A stretch of DNA of 5,991 nt from Candidatus Aminicenans sakinawicola JGI OTU-1 (GTDB taxonomy: Bacteria; Acidobacteriota; Aminicenantia; Aminicenantales; Aminicenantaceae): assembly GCA_000493965.1 (NCBI GenBank), contig AWNV01000025.1, positions 36,100-42,090 on the forward strand, read 5' to 3'. Position 1 is the first letter of the stretch, and each line of letters starts with the position of its first letter. The notes beneath the pieces are model-generated. The model had not been told where the DNA came from and searched no databases. It saw only the letters and a list, made by a program, of their open reading frames with translations. The position numbers and the translations under genes were made by a program. Positions 1 to 5,674 of this stretch are shown in pieces.

Positions 1-2815
1 CAGCCAACGAGTAAAGGGCATGCTGGAGAGTACGTCCTCCCCCAAAGCACCGGAGTTTGTCATACCGGGAGTATCGCCCTGTTTTGTAATCGATCACCCG
101 GTAACGATTGCCTCCCACCCGGTCGATCCTGTCGATTTTTCCCCTCATCCTGAAAGATGACTCAGGCGTTAGCGCCACATTCACCGGCTCTTCCATTCCC
201 TTGCCCTCTTTTTCTTCGATCCCGAACACAACCTCGAACATCAAGGGCTCCACTCGCTCTCCCAGTTTTTGTTCAGCCGCCAGAAACACATCCATCGCCT
301 GCATCACCTCGGCTTTTTCTTTGGCAAACACCCCTTCAGAGGGTGGTGGGATCTCTTCTTTATAGCGAGAAATAGTCTCCTTAGCGATCTTTTGCATGAG
401 GGAGAGGTGTTTTTTCGCCTCCACCTTCTCACCTATCTTTTTTAATTCCGACATAAACACATAGAATATCTCATGAATCAGGCTTCCTCTCTGGAGAGGG
501 TCCAGCCACACCGATGGGTCGAATTCGATCTCCTCCGGCTTGTAAAGACCGAGAATATAGTTAAGAAAATAGGCAAAAGGACACGAGGCCAGAAGTTCAA
601 ACCTCGAGGACGACATGACCACATCTTTGTTGAAGAGAGGATGGACATCTTCGACCTTCACCTGGACCATGCCTTCGTATAGACTCAATTTTAAAGCATT
701 CCGGGTATCAAGAGCATCGATTCCCCGGCCAAGCTCCGGAAAGCATTGTTTCACAACGTCAATCCCGTCATAGAGTGTGCCGTCAGAGGAAAGCTTCCGA
801 AGCCACCAGTCGATCGTGTCAAAGGTCTTATCCATGTCCTCAGGCAGGAATCCATGAGGCTCGGGAAGCCTCTCCAGAAGCGCCGAATAGTCGAGCCTCG
901 GATCTCCCTCGACCAGACGAAAAGCCTGAAGCATCAAAGATGATGGAAAAGACGGCCGCTCATCCACGATGTCATAGGATGAATAGCTCAGCACAGCCCT
1001 GCCCCGAAGCGACGAAAGGAGCGAAGCCATCGAATAAAGGTTCTCCCTCAGCATGTCCTCTGTCGTCTTGAGCGAGCCGGATATCCTTTCTCTCTCCTCG
1101 TCCAGAAGAAAGGGATCCTGATATCCGATCCCGGGGAAGTGATCCTGGTTGAGCCCCACGACAAAGGTCAAAGGGCGTCCTGAATAGCCGCCTGAGCGAT
1201 AGCTCGAAAGATGAAGATGGCCAGGCTGTGGCCCCGATGCACCAACCCGGATGTTCTCCAACAGGATGCGAAGCCTCTCGAAGGCATCCTCTCTTGGCAA
1301 TAAAGCGGTTTCAAGCTCAGCTACCTCTTCCAGCTTCGCCCTGATCGATGCATAGGCTTCCCTGTCCAGGTCATTCCGTATCCGTGAGAATTCCTTCAGA
1401 AACCAGGAGATCCCTCGACAAATCTCCCTGAAATCGATTTCCTCCTTTTCCTCCCACAGAGGAAAGCAATCGAGCATATTTTTTATGAGCTTTATGACCC
1501 AGTCGATATCCTTGATATAGGCCTCATATTTCGGTGTCCTGTCATCATCCTCATCATCAGGAATCTTCGAGGCTTTGCTTTCGCAGCTCTTCTTCAAGTT
1601 CTCCAGCCTATGAATATACCGCTCTCTTCCCCAGCCGATCATGGCCCTTTTCAAATAACGGCTGGTTTTTTGTGCAGAGGGAATGTCTTCTTTTTTTCCT
1701 TTGCCGTAAAGTTTCAGGTCGCCGCTCTCGATCATGCGGCAGAGCTCCGATGTCTGAAAATTTCCCTCTATCCATTTCAGCATGTTTCTGAATATCTTGC
1801 CCGGGGAAGTAAACCCGGGTGGAATGCCGTTCCCAAAGGTCACCCGAATCCCGGATTTCATGGAAAGCACATAGAAAATGGAGGGATAGGTTATCCCAGG
1901 AGGATAAACAATTTCGACATCATCCAGAGGGATCTTTTCGCTTGTTATGCACCTCAGAATTTCCCGGCATTCATTCGAAGACCCGATGGCTCTTGTGAGT
2001 TCCAGGGTGCCGTCTTTGATGGGAGGAGGGGCTTTATACGGAGCAAACAGCCACGGCGCCCTCTCAATATCTGATCTCGGTACTACCCTGTCATTGCAAA
2101 CACCCCTGTCATTGCGAGTCACCGAAGACTGCGAAGCAATCTCTATGTAGTACCGCGGCCTTTCAATCCCTATCACCGGATCCTGTGGAACCAGGATCAG
2201 GTTTTCCCCCGCAACCTTGGTTAAGAATTCTGTCTCCAGCTTATTTAAGGAACTGTTTTGAAGAATCAGAAAATATTTCTCCTGATCCGAAGGGCTTTCT
2301 TCGGCATTTTCAAGCGCCATGGAATAGAGCCCCGGCAGGTCTATGAATTTATTTTTTTCCAACTCTTCTTCATAGCTTTTCAGGATAAACCTGATTTCCA
2401 GTCCTTTCTTTTCGTTTATAAAACTCTCAGGCGCTAAGTCGTCGCTCCTTATGCCATCCATCCTTAGTGCATAGAGCGACTTGTGTAGAGCCCGTATGAT
2501 TCCTGTTGATGGCTTGAGTTCACCGAAGTAACTCAACCTTCCATCGTCCAGCAGCGCGCCGAAAACCTTGTTCAGCAGAATCACTGCCGAGGATTCGGAA
2601 ATCTGACTAATATCCCCCTGTGATAGATCAAGTCCTGCGTATTCCTGAGCCAGAGACGGCAGCGTCGCAAACCGTAAATTCACCCAAGAATGCCCGGCTT
2701 TCGTAAGCGATTCCCCGATTTGATGCCCCACCTGATACGACGGCACCACAAATATCTTCTCATCAAGCAGATGCTCCCCACAAAATCCCGCTAAGAATTG
2801 AATTAAAATATTCAC
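1..2815 (-). CDS. AddB-like inactivated helicase / PD-(D/E)XK nuclease, C-terminus off the left edge
   Basis: The frame is open for 938 codons, without a stop, from a GTG at 2815 to the window edge. The N-terminus (VVPSYQVG, residues 23-30) has the start of an AddB-type helicase domain but no Walker A GxGKT, as expected of an inactivated superfamily I helicase. FVVGLNQDHFP (551-561) fits the late helicase motif. A RecB-type nuclease domain follows: SRFELLASCPFAYF with Cys745, RGSLIHEIF with His781, RGKIDRID with Asp895, IDYKTG with Asp909 and Lys911, then QHALY. In AddB, the Cys at the Cys745 position joins three later cysteines in a 4Fe-4S cluster; those would lie beyond the edge. AddB works with the AddA helicase-nuclease on double-strand ends to start recombination; an addA would be expected to the left. 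An acidic run lies near residues 419-425. The GTG start gives the conserved beginning and has only a weak upstream AAGAAA. Residues 221-246 come from an inserted repeat. The family call is firm; the exact subunit name is less so. Confidence 0.88.
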   Translation of the reverse strand, partial: MNILIQFLAGFCGEHLLDEKIFVVPSYQVGHQIGESLTKAGHSWVNLRFATLPSLAQEYAGLDLSQGDISQISESSAVILLNKVFGALLDDGRLSYFGELKPSTGIIRALHKSLYALRMDGIRSDDLAPESFINEKKGLEIRFILKSYEEELEKNKFIDLPGLYSMALENAEESPSDQEKYFLILQNSSLNKLETEFLTKVAGENLILVPQDPVIGIERPRYYIEIASQSSVTRNDRGVCNDRVVPRSDIERAPWLFAPYKAPPPIKDGTLELTRAIGSSNECREILRCITSEKIPLDDVEIVYPPGITYPSIFYVLSMKSGIRVTFGNGIPPGFTSPGKIFRNMLKWIEGNFQTSELCRMIESGDLKLYGKGKKEDIPSAQKTSRYLKRAMIGWGRERYIHRLENLKKSCESKASKIPDDEDDDRTPKYEAYIKDIDWVIKLIKNMLDCFPLWEEKEEIDFREICRGISWFLKEFSRIRNDLDREAYASIRAKLEEVAELETALLPREDAFERLRILLENIRVGASGPQPGHLHLSSYRSGGYSGRPLTFVVGLNQDHFPGIGYQDPFLLDEERERISGSLKTTEDMLRENLYSMASLLSSLRGRAVLSYSSYDIVDERPSFPSSLMLQAFRLVEGDPRLDYSALLERLPEPHGFLPEDMDKTFDTIDWWLRKLSSDGTLYDGIDVVKQCFPELGRGIDALDTRNALKLSLYEGMVQVKVEDVHPLFNKDVVMSSSRFELLASCPFAYFLNYILGLYKPEEIEFDPSVWLDPLQRGSLIHEIFYVFMSELKKIGEKVEAKKHLSLMQKIAKETISRYKEEIPPPSEGVFAKEKAEVMQAMDVFLAAEQKLGERVEPLMFEVVFGIEEKEGKGMEEPVNVALTPESSFRMRGKIDRIDRVGGNRYRVIDYKTGRYSRYDKLRCFGGGRTLQHALYSLA
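2078..2155 (-). repeat. In-frame 78-bp palindromic repeat inside the nuclease gene
   Basis: The ends form a perfect 9-bp inverted repeat, CGGTACTAC (2078-2086) and GTAGTACCG (2147-2155). Inside are nested pairs ATTGC/GCAAT (2111-2115 with 2136-2140) and AGTC/GACT (2117-2120 with 2127-2130). The core, GTCATTGCGA ... GAAGCAATCTC, matches a dispersed repeat family that I know from many environmental bacterial genomes. Its length is 26 codons, so the host frame stays open and gains YYIEIASQSSVTRNDRG followed by VCNDRVVPR, a translation typical of such repeats. The situation resembles the Rickettsia palindromic elements, which insert in frame in coding genes. Membership in any named family is inferred. 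Confidence 0.75.
2086..2115 (-). repeat. Partial tandem duplication (18-bp period) within the palindromic repeat
   Basis: CCCTGTCATTGC occurs at 2086-2097 and again at 2104-2115, giving an 18-bp period and 12 identical bases. The period is a multiple of three, so the extra unit adds six residues without breaking the host frame. Confidence 0.7.
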
Positions 2816-2829
2816 TTTCTTAAACAACA
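2805..2829. repeat. 25-bp direct repeat, copy 1 (spans the nuclease start codon)
   Basis: This copy is identical to 4351-4375 at 24 of 25 positions. The one difference (C2815 against T4361) is the first base of the start codon when read on the minus strand, GTG here and ATG in the other copy. The repeat covers the leader, the start codon and the first three to four codons of the nuclease gene. Similarity stops abruptly on both sides. Confidence 0.85.
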
Positions 2830-3119
2830 GAGATACAGATCCATAACTTATTAATCATATAGCATTACTATTTTTCCTGTCACAATAATTTTTCTTTTAA
2901 TGGAATCTCCAATATTTGCCCATTGTCTTATGAATGTGCATCAATGCCACAATATAGCTTTTGCATTAAAAGAACAAATTAATTTCCTACAAGTAAATAT
3001 TTTTAGGCAAAATGGGTGGTCTAAGCACAAATAGATAAGGTGAATTTGGGCTATCTATATTGCAATCTATAGGTTGGCACAGCCAAGCCGCAGTTCTTCA
3101 AGATGGGAGCATTTGAGCA
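2816..3119. other. AT-rich spacer between the nuclease gene and the serine hydrolase gene
   Basis: I see no convincing coding frame here on either strand. The spacer holds one copy of a 25-bp direct repeat (its left part lies in the nuclease gene), a candidate promoter for the nuclease gene, and a weak 5-bp hairpin TTGGC-ACA-GCCAA at 3074-3086 just past the hydrolase stop. That hairpin has no following T run, so I do not call it a terminator. The spacer is clearly more AT-rich than the nuclease gene. Confidence 0.5.
2854..2883 (-). promoter_or_regulatory. Candidate sigma-70 promoter of the nuclease gene
   Basis: On the minus strand GTGACA (2878-2883) is followed after 18 bases by TATGAT (2854-2859). 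Each hexamer has one mismatch to consensus. Transcription would start near 2847, giving a leader of about 30 bases before the GTG at 2815. Confidence 0.45.
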
Positions 3120-4160
3120 TTATTCAGTTGTGAAGAGGAAGTAATCGTATAATGTTCTGGCGATATGGGCGATGACCTCTTCGCTTTCTTCATTGTCAAC
3201 TTTTGCTTCTTTTATGAAGATGACCGCTATGACATTTCCTGCGTCTCCGGGGAGTTCAATGATTCCTACGTCATTTGTTGAACTTCCTATGGTTCCGGTT
3301 TTGTGATAGACAGTGGTATCAGAGGGGAGAATGCCTTTGATCCTGGCTTTACCGGTCTGACAGCGCTTCATAATATCAAGAAGGTACTCTGAGTTTTCTT
3401 TACTGAGGATTTCCTTATTCCAGATTTTTTTCAGTAACTGCGCCATAGCAGGAGGAGTCGCTGTGTCCTGCTTATCTTTACTGAAAGCCTCTGCGGCTTG
3501 CTTGCGCTGTTCCTTTGACAGCTGCCCGAGTTCCTTGACTACATCATCATCCGAGTAGGGTTCGCCTTCTTTCACGGATATGACTCCCAGGTAATTAGCA
3601 ATAGCCACATATGTGGGGCGGTTAATATCGATATCCATGATCCCTATATCGCGCATCTTTTGAGTTACTGATCCTGATCCGCCTACATAGTTCAGGCAAA
3701 TATCTGTAGCGCTGTTGTCACTTATCAGCAGCATCAGCTCTAATAGATTTTGGACAGACAGGATGACGCCAGGATCATCCAGCAGCTGGGCTATAGTTCC
3801 GCTTCCGGGATGGAGGTCGCTCTTTTTAACTTTTATCATGTCTGACAGCGTTATCTCTCCTTTTTCAACTAGGGATAAAAGCTTTACAGCAATCGGAATC
3901 TTAAAAGTGCTTGCCATGGGATAACGGATATCTTTATTGTAATAAAAGGATCTGCCTGTTTCGAGATGAACTGCCCCGACCCCTAGGGAGCCTCCCGTAC
4001 TTTTCTCAAATCGGACCACCTCATCTAAAAGCCTCTTGATGGAGGTGTTCTCATCTCCATAGTCTGACCTTATAAGAGTAGAATAGCCTTCAAGATTATT
4101 TACAGAGATAAATAAGCCTATTGACAGAATGAGTACCAAACATCGGCAAATCGTTTTCAT
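3120..4160 (-). CDS. Exported class A beta-lactamase-like serine hydrolase lacking Glu166
   Basis: The product has 346 residues from ATG 4160. This start is preceded by AAGGAG with eight-base spacing and opens a Sec-type signal peptide (MKTICRCLVLILSIGLFISV, no lipobox), so the enzyme should act in the periplasm or outside the cell. The penicillin-recognising serine enzyme motifs are present in order: STFK (84-87, nucleophile Ser84), SDN (147-149), DTATPPAM (232-239) and KTG (287-289). The omega-loop motif of true class A enzymes, DRxE, reads NRPT (180-183), so the deacylating glutamate appears replaced by Thr183. About 30 extra residues follow before the DTATP segment. It fits the beta-lactamase-related serine hydrolases (Beta-lactamase2-type); efficient penicillin hydrolysis is doubtful and a cell-wall or other acyl hydrolase role is possible. 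It has its own promoter and no operon partner is visible. The earlier in-frame TTG at 4232 falls on the promoter -35 and is not preferred. Confidence 0.85.
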   Translation of the reverse strand: MKTICRCLVLILSIGLFISVNNLEGYSTLIRSDYGDENTSIKRLLDEVVRFEKSTGGSLGVGAVHLETGRSFYYNKDIRYPMASTFKIPIAVKLLSLVEKGEITLSDMIKVKKSDLHPGSGTIAQLLDDPGVILSVQNLLELMLLISDNSATDICLNYVGGSGSVTQKMRDIGIMDIDINRPTYVAIANYLGVISVKEGEPYSDDDVVKELGQLSKEQRKQAAEAFSKDKQDTATPPAMAQLLKKIWNKEILSKENSEYLLDIMKRCQTGKARIKGILPSDTTVYHKTGTIGSSTNDVGIIELPGDAGNVIAVIFIKEAKVDNEESEEVIAHIARTLYDYFLFTTE

Positions 4161-4168
4161 ATTCCCTT

Positions 4169-4174
4169 CTCCTT
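4169..4174 (-). promoter_or_regulatory. Ribosome binding site that fixes the serine hydrolase start
   Basis: AAGGAG on the minus strand lies eight bases before ATG 4160. The longer frame from 4232 has no such signal, and its extra 24 residues would precede the signal peptide. Confidence 0.8.
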
Positions 4175-4203
4175 TTAACTCTTTTTTGAATTTTGGTGGG
4201 TCT

Positions 4204-4232
4204 ATTTTAAAATAATGTCTGACCAACTTCAA
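4204..4232 (-). promoter_or_regulatory. Candidate sigma-70 promoter of the serine hydrolase gene
   Basis: On the minus strand TTGAAG (4227-4232) is separated by exactly 17 bases from TAAAAT (4204-4209). A start near 4197 would give a leader of about 35 bases containing the strong RBS. Confidence 0.6.
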
Positions 4233-4350
4233 TTATTTTTTTGCCTGTTTGGTTGACTTCGTCCTTCACATCCTGCTTGGAGTGAGAGTTCGATCAGCTG
4301 CCTTTTAAATCACATAAACGGAATGCCAAAAATCAAGAGCACAAAAGCCC

Positions 4351-4375
4351 AAAATATTCATTTTCTTAAACAACA
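4351..4375. repeat. 25-bp direct repeat, copy 2 (upstream of the serine hydrolase gene)
   Basis: This is the second copy, 1546 bp from the first and in the same orientation. On the minus strand it contains an ATG at 4361 that opens an 18-residue frame beginning MNILGFCALDFW and stopping at 4305-4307. It therefore shares only MNIL with the nuclease protein. It lies directly downstream of a good minus-strand promoter. It may preserve the original start of the nuclease gene before an insertion. Confidence 0.8.
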
Positions 4376-4388
4376 TGGTTCGTGCCAG

Positions 4389-4418
4389 ATTATATTATAG
4401 CCCAAAGCCAAACTGCAA
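4389..4418 (-). promoter_or_regulatory. Orphan promoter upstream of direct-repeat copy 2
   Basis: On the minus strand TTGCAG (4413-4418) is followed after 18 bases by a perfect TATAAT (4389-4394); another TATAAT overlaps at 4394-4399. It points at the ATG inside repeat copy 2, which now opens only an 18-codon frame. It may be the former promoter of the nuclease gene, or it may add to transcription of the serine hydrolase gene. Confidence 0.5.
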
Positions 4419-4430
4419 TTATATTTTGTC

Positions 4431-4459
4431 TTGACAGGCTCTACAATAAAACTTATATT
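4431..4459 (+). promoter_or_regulatory. Strong sigma-70 promoter of the AbrB-type gene
   Basis: A perfect TTGACA (4431-4436) is separated by 17 bases from TATATT (4454-4459). The expected start is near 4466, about 38 bases before the ATG. It diverges from the minus-strand signals at 4389-4418. Confidence 0.8.
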
Positions 4460-4486
4460 AATAATGTAAGAATGTAAGAATACAAG
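4452..4486 (+). promoter_or_regulatory. Candidate operator: repeats over the -10 and start site of the AbrB-type gene
   Basis: AATGTAAG occurs twice in tandem (4463-4470, 4471-4478), followed by a third unit, AATACAAG (4479-4486, 6 of 8 matching). CTTATATT (4452-4459), which includes the -10, pairs with the first unit as an imperfect inverted repeat (7 of 8) with a 3-base spacer. Antitoxins with an AbrB/MazE fold commonly repress their own promoter through such sites. Binding here is inferred. Confidence 0.5.
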
Positions 4487-4491
4487 GCATC

Positions 4492-4497
4492 AAGGAG
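4492..4497 (+). promoter_or_regulatory. Ribosome binding site of the AbrB-type gene
   Basis: AAGGAG lies six bases before ATG 4504, which supports that start. Confidence 0.8.
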
Positions 4498-4503
4498 TCC
4501 TAT

Positions 4504-4767
4504 ATGAACTATACAGAAACAGCAAAAGTAACGTCGAAAGGCCAAGTGACCATTCCCTCGGCTATAAGAGAAATCCTCAAGCTGGAGCCTGGATCAACAG
4601 TAATGTTTAAAGTCACCGACAGAGGTATTATCCTATCTCCATGTGATATAATAGAGAACCCAGTTTATACAGCAAGAGAATGGGAGAAGATCGAAAAGCT
4701 AGTCGCTGAAAAAGGCAAAATCTATAAGAGTCCAAGTGCTGCAAAAAAGCATATCAAATCCTTATGA
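4504..4767 (+). CDS. AbrB/MazE/SpoVT-family DNA-binding protein, probable antitoxin
   Basis: This is an 87-residue protein with a complete N-terminal swapped-hairpin AbrB domain. The hallmark SKGQVTIP is at residues 11-18, followed by an IREILKLEPGS segment and a FKVTDRGIILSP strand pair. AbrB/MazE-type proteins dimerise, bind operator DNA and, in toxin-antitoxin operons, neutralise a toxin through the C-terminal tail. Here a charged tail of about 35 residues (from PVYTAREWEKIEKLV onward) has the look of such a toxin-binding arm. The promoter, candidate operator and RBS are all intact. The stop TGA overlaps an ATG in an ATGA junction (4764-4767), the usual coupling to a downstream toxin. Only MRYEFKSS of that frame looks toxin-like; the sequence then passes into a different gene. 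The family is certain, the antitoxin role likely. Confidence 0.92.
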   Translation: MNYTETAKVTSKGQVTIPSAIREILKLEPGSTVMFKVTDRGIILSPCDIIENPVYTAREWEKIEKLVAEKGKIYKSPSAAKKHIKSL

Positions 4768-4786
4768 GATATGAATTTAAATCCTC

Positions 4787-5278
4787 TTGGGCTACCATCT
4801 CCATTGCTTCGAAATCCCTGGCAAAGACCAAAAAAGAGACAGAGTCCATATCGAATGCCCATGGTGGGAGCCCTGGGAAATGGATGAGAATTGGCTTATC
4901 ACAACCGAAGTTCCCATCGATAATTATCTCAAAAATCCCTCTGACAGGGCCATCTACCGCTATGACTATGGTGATAGCTGGGAAATGACTGTAAACCTCG
5001 AGAAAATTCTTCCTAAAACAAAGAATATCACTTACCCTGTCTGTCTCGATGGCAAACTTGCCGCTCATCCTGAGGATTGCGGTAGTATTCCCGGATATTA
5101 TCAATGTATCGAGGTTTTTGAGGCCGCAGATGAATTAGAGAAACGCCCCGACACAGAAGAGAATGAAGAGCTGCGGGAACGTCTTGACTGGCTCGGTGAT
5201 TGGAATCCTTACATGTTTGATCCGAAAAGGATCCACTTCGAAAGCCCAAGGGACCGCTTCATCATGGCCCTTGAATAA
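4787..5278 (+). CDS. pRiA4b ORF-3-like protein, N-terminally truncated
   Basis: The 163-residue frame opens at a TTG right after an in-frame stop (TAA, 4778-4780) and has no RBS. Its sequence matches the plasmid pRiA4b ORF-3 family: HLHCFEI (4-10), YRYDYGDSWE (57-66), YPVCLDG (83-89), PEDCG (95-99), GYY (103-105) and WLGDWNPYMFDP (135-146). Family members normally begin with about 30-40 further residues containing an IWRR-type strand before the HLH motif; that part is absent here and I do not find it in another frame. It sits 19 bases past the AbrB stop. The biochemical role of the family is not established. The frame may be a pseudogene made by a deletion, or it may be translated by coupling from the AbrB gene. 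Identity is good; expression is uncertain. Confidence 0.75.
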   Translation: MGYHLHCFEIPGKDQKRDRVHIECPWWEPWEMDENWLITTEVPIDNYLKNPSDRAIYRYDYGDSWEMTVNLEKILPKTKNITYPVCLDGKLAAHPEDCGSIPGYYQCIEVFEAADELEKRPDTEENEELRERLDWLGDWNPYMFDPKRIHFESPRDRFIMALE

Positions 5279-5464
5279 TAGCGAAAGGCAGAAGCAATCT
5301 CGTAAATAAGCATAGCTGTCATCCGATTCAGATTACCTATCGAGAAAATGAGATGCTATGAGCCGTCTCTTTCCAAGACGGGCCATCCATGTCGTAATTG
5401 CGGGCTACCGTAGGTTGCGAAGCAAGCCTATAATAATGAAGGAACCATTCCCTGAATGGACTAA
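5279..5464. other. Non-coding, decayed stretch after the pRiA4b-like frame
   Basis: I find no credible complete gene here. It contains a degenerate copy of the palindromic repeat (5397-5427) and, near the right end, codons that may belong to the broken gene ending at 5674. A short GAAGCAATCTC (5291-5301) matches one end of the repeat family but is too short to call. Confidence 0.4.
5397..5427. repeat. Degenerate second copy of the palindromic repeat core
   Basis: Aligned without gaps to 2111-2141, 24 of 31 bases are identical, including ATTGCG, ACCG and TGCGAAGCAA; most differences are transitions. It contains a small hairpin TTGC-GAA-GCAA. Unlike the first copy it lies outside an intact gene. 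Confidence 0.45.
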
Positions 5465-5674
5465 TCTGCAGCGCTCTTTCTTCTTAGGGAAGTTGCAGCG
5501 CAGGAGATTGATCATATTTTTGAAATTTCACCTATTCATATTACAATAGACAAATTCATCGAAGGCATTCGGAATAAACTTGAATTTTTTGAAGAATTAT
5601 GGAGAGATCGGATCGTACTCTATAACGAGTTTCTATTTTGGCAACTAAGTGGCTTCATTTTAACCTTTGAATAA
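5436..5674 (+). pseudogene. Broken 3' remnant, possibly a nucleotidyltransferase-like protein
   Basis: From 5465 to the TAA at 5672-5674 one frame reads as real protein: LREVAAQEIDHIFEISPIHI, then a helical IRNKLEFFEELWRDRIVLYN and a hydrophobic end. No start codon or RBS serves this frame, and the stop TAA at 5462-5464 lies just upstream. A second frame from ATG 5436 (MKEPFPEWTNLQRSFF) would join it smoothly as ...LQRSFFLREVAAQE... if one base were added near 5485, which suggests one gene with a frameshift. The pattern ending in DRIVLYN recalls the C-termini of MNT-type nucleotidyltransferases, often toxin-antitoxin components, but the catalytic GS motif is missing, so the call is tentative. 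It converges on the RelE-type frame and overlaps its 3' end by 20 bases. Confidence 0.35.

Noticed and set aside
108..1071. Several plus-strand open frames of 65-98 codons
   Set aside because: They lie opposite the long nuclease frame, show no family resemblance or RBS, and are shadows of it.
1534..2150. Plus-strand open frames of 67-154 codons
   Set aside because: They are antisense to the nuclease gene; composition is serine- and proline-rich noise, and one ends within the palindromic repeat.
3074..3086. Small hairpin TTGGC-ACA-GCCAA as terminator of the serine hydrolase gene
   Set aside because: The stem is only 5 bp and no T run follows on the minus strand.
4161..4232. Longer serine hydrolase start at TTG 4232
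   Set aside because: The extra 24 residues cover a promoter and a strong RBS and would sit in front of the signal peptide.
2816..4350. Transposon ends around the serine hydrolase segment
   Set aside because: I found no inverted repeats next to the 25-bp direct repeats and no transposase or integrase frame.
4764..4988. 74-codon frame from the ATGA overlap as a complete toxin
   Set aside because: After MRYEFKSS it runs out of frame through codons of the pRiA4b-like domain and has no toxin-like core.
4754..5249. Minus-strand frames opposite the pRiA4b-like gene
   Set aside because: The plus-strand frame has clear family motifs; these are its antisense shadows.
5291..5301. GAAGCAATCTC as a third repeat copy
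   Set aside because: Eleven matching bases without the other half of the palindrome are not enough.
5358..5549. 63-codon plus-strand frame as a gene
   Set aside because: Its first half is translated repeat sequence and its end is out of frame with the protein-like remnant; only about 16 residues from 5436 look meaningful.
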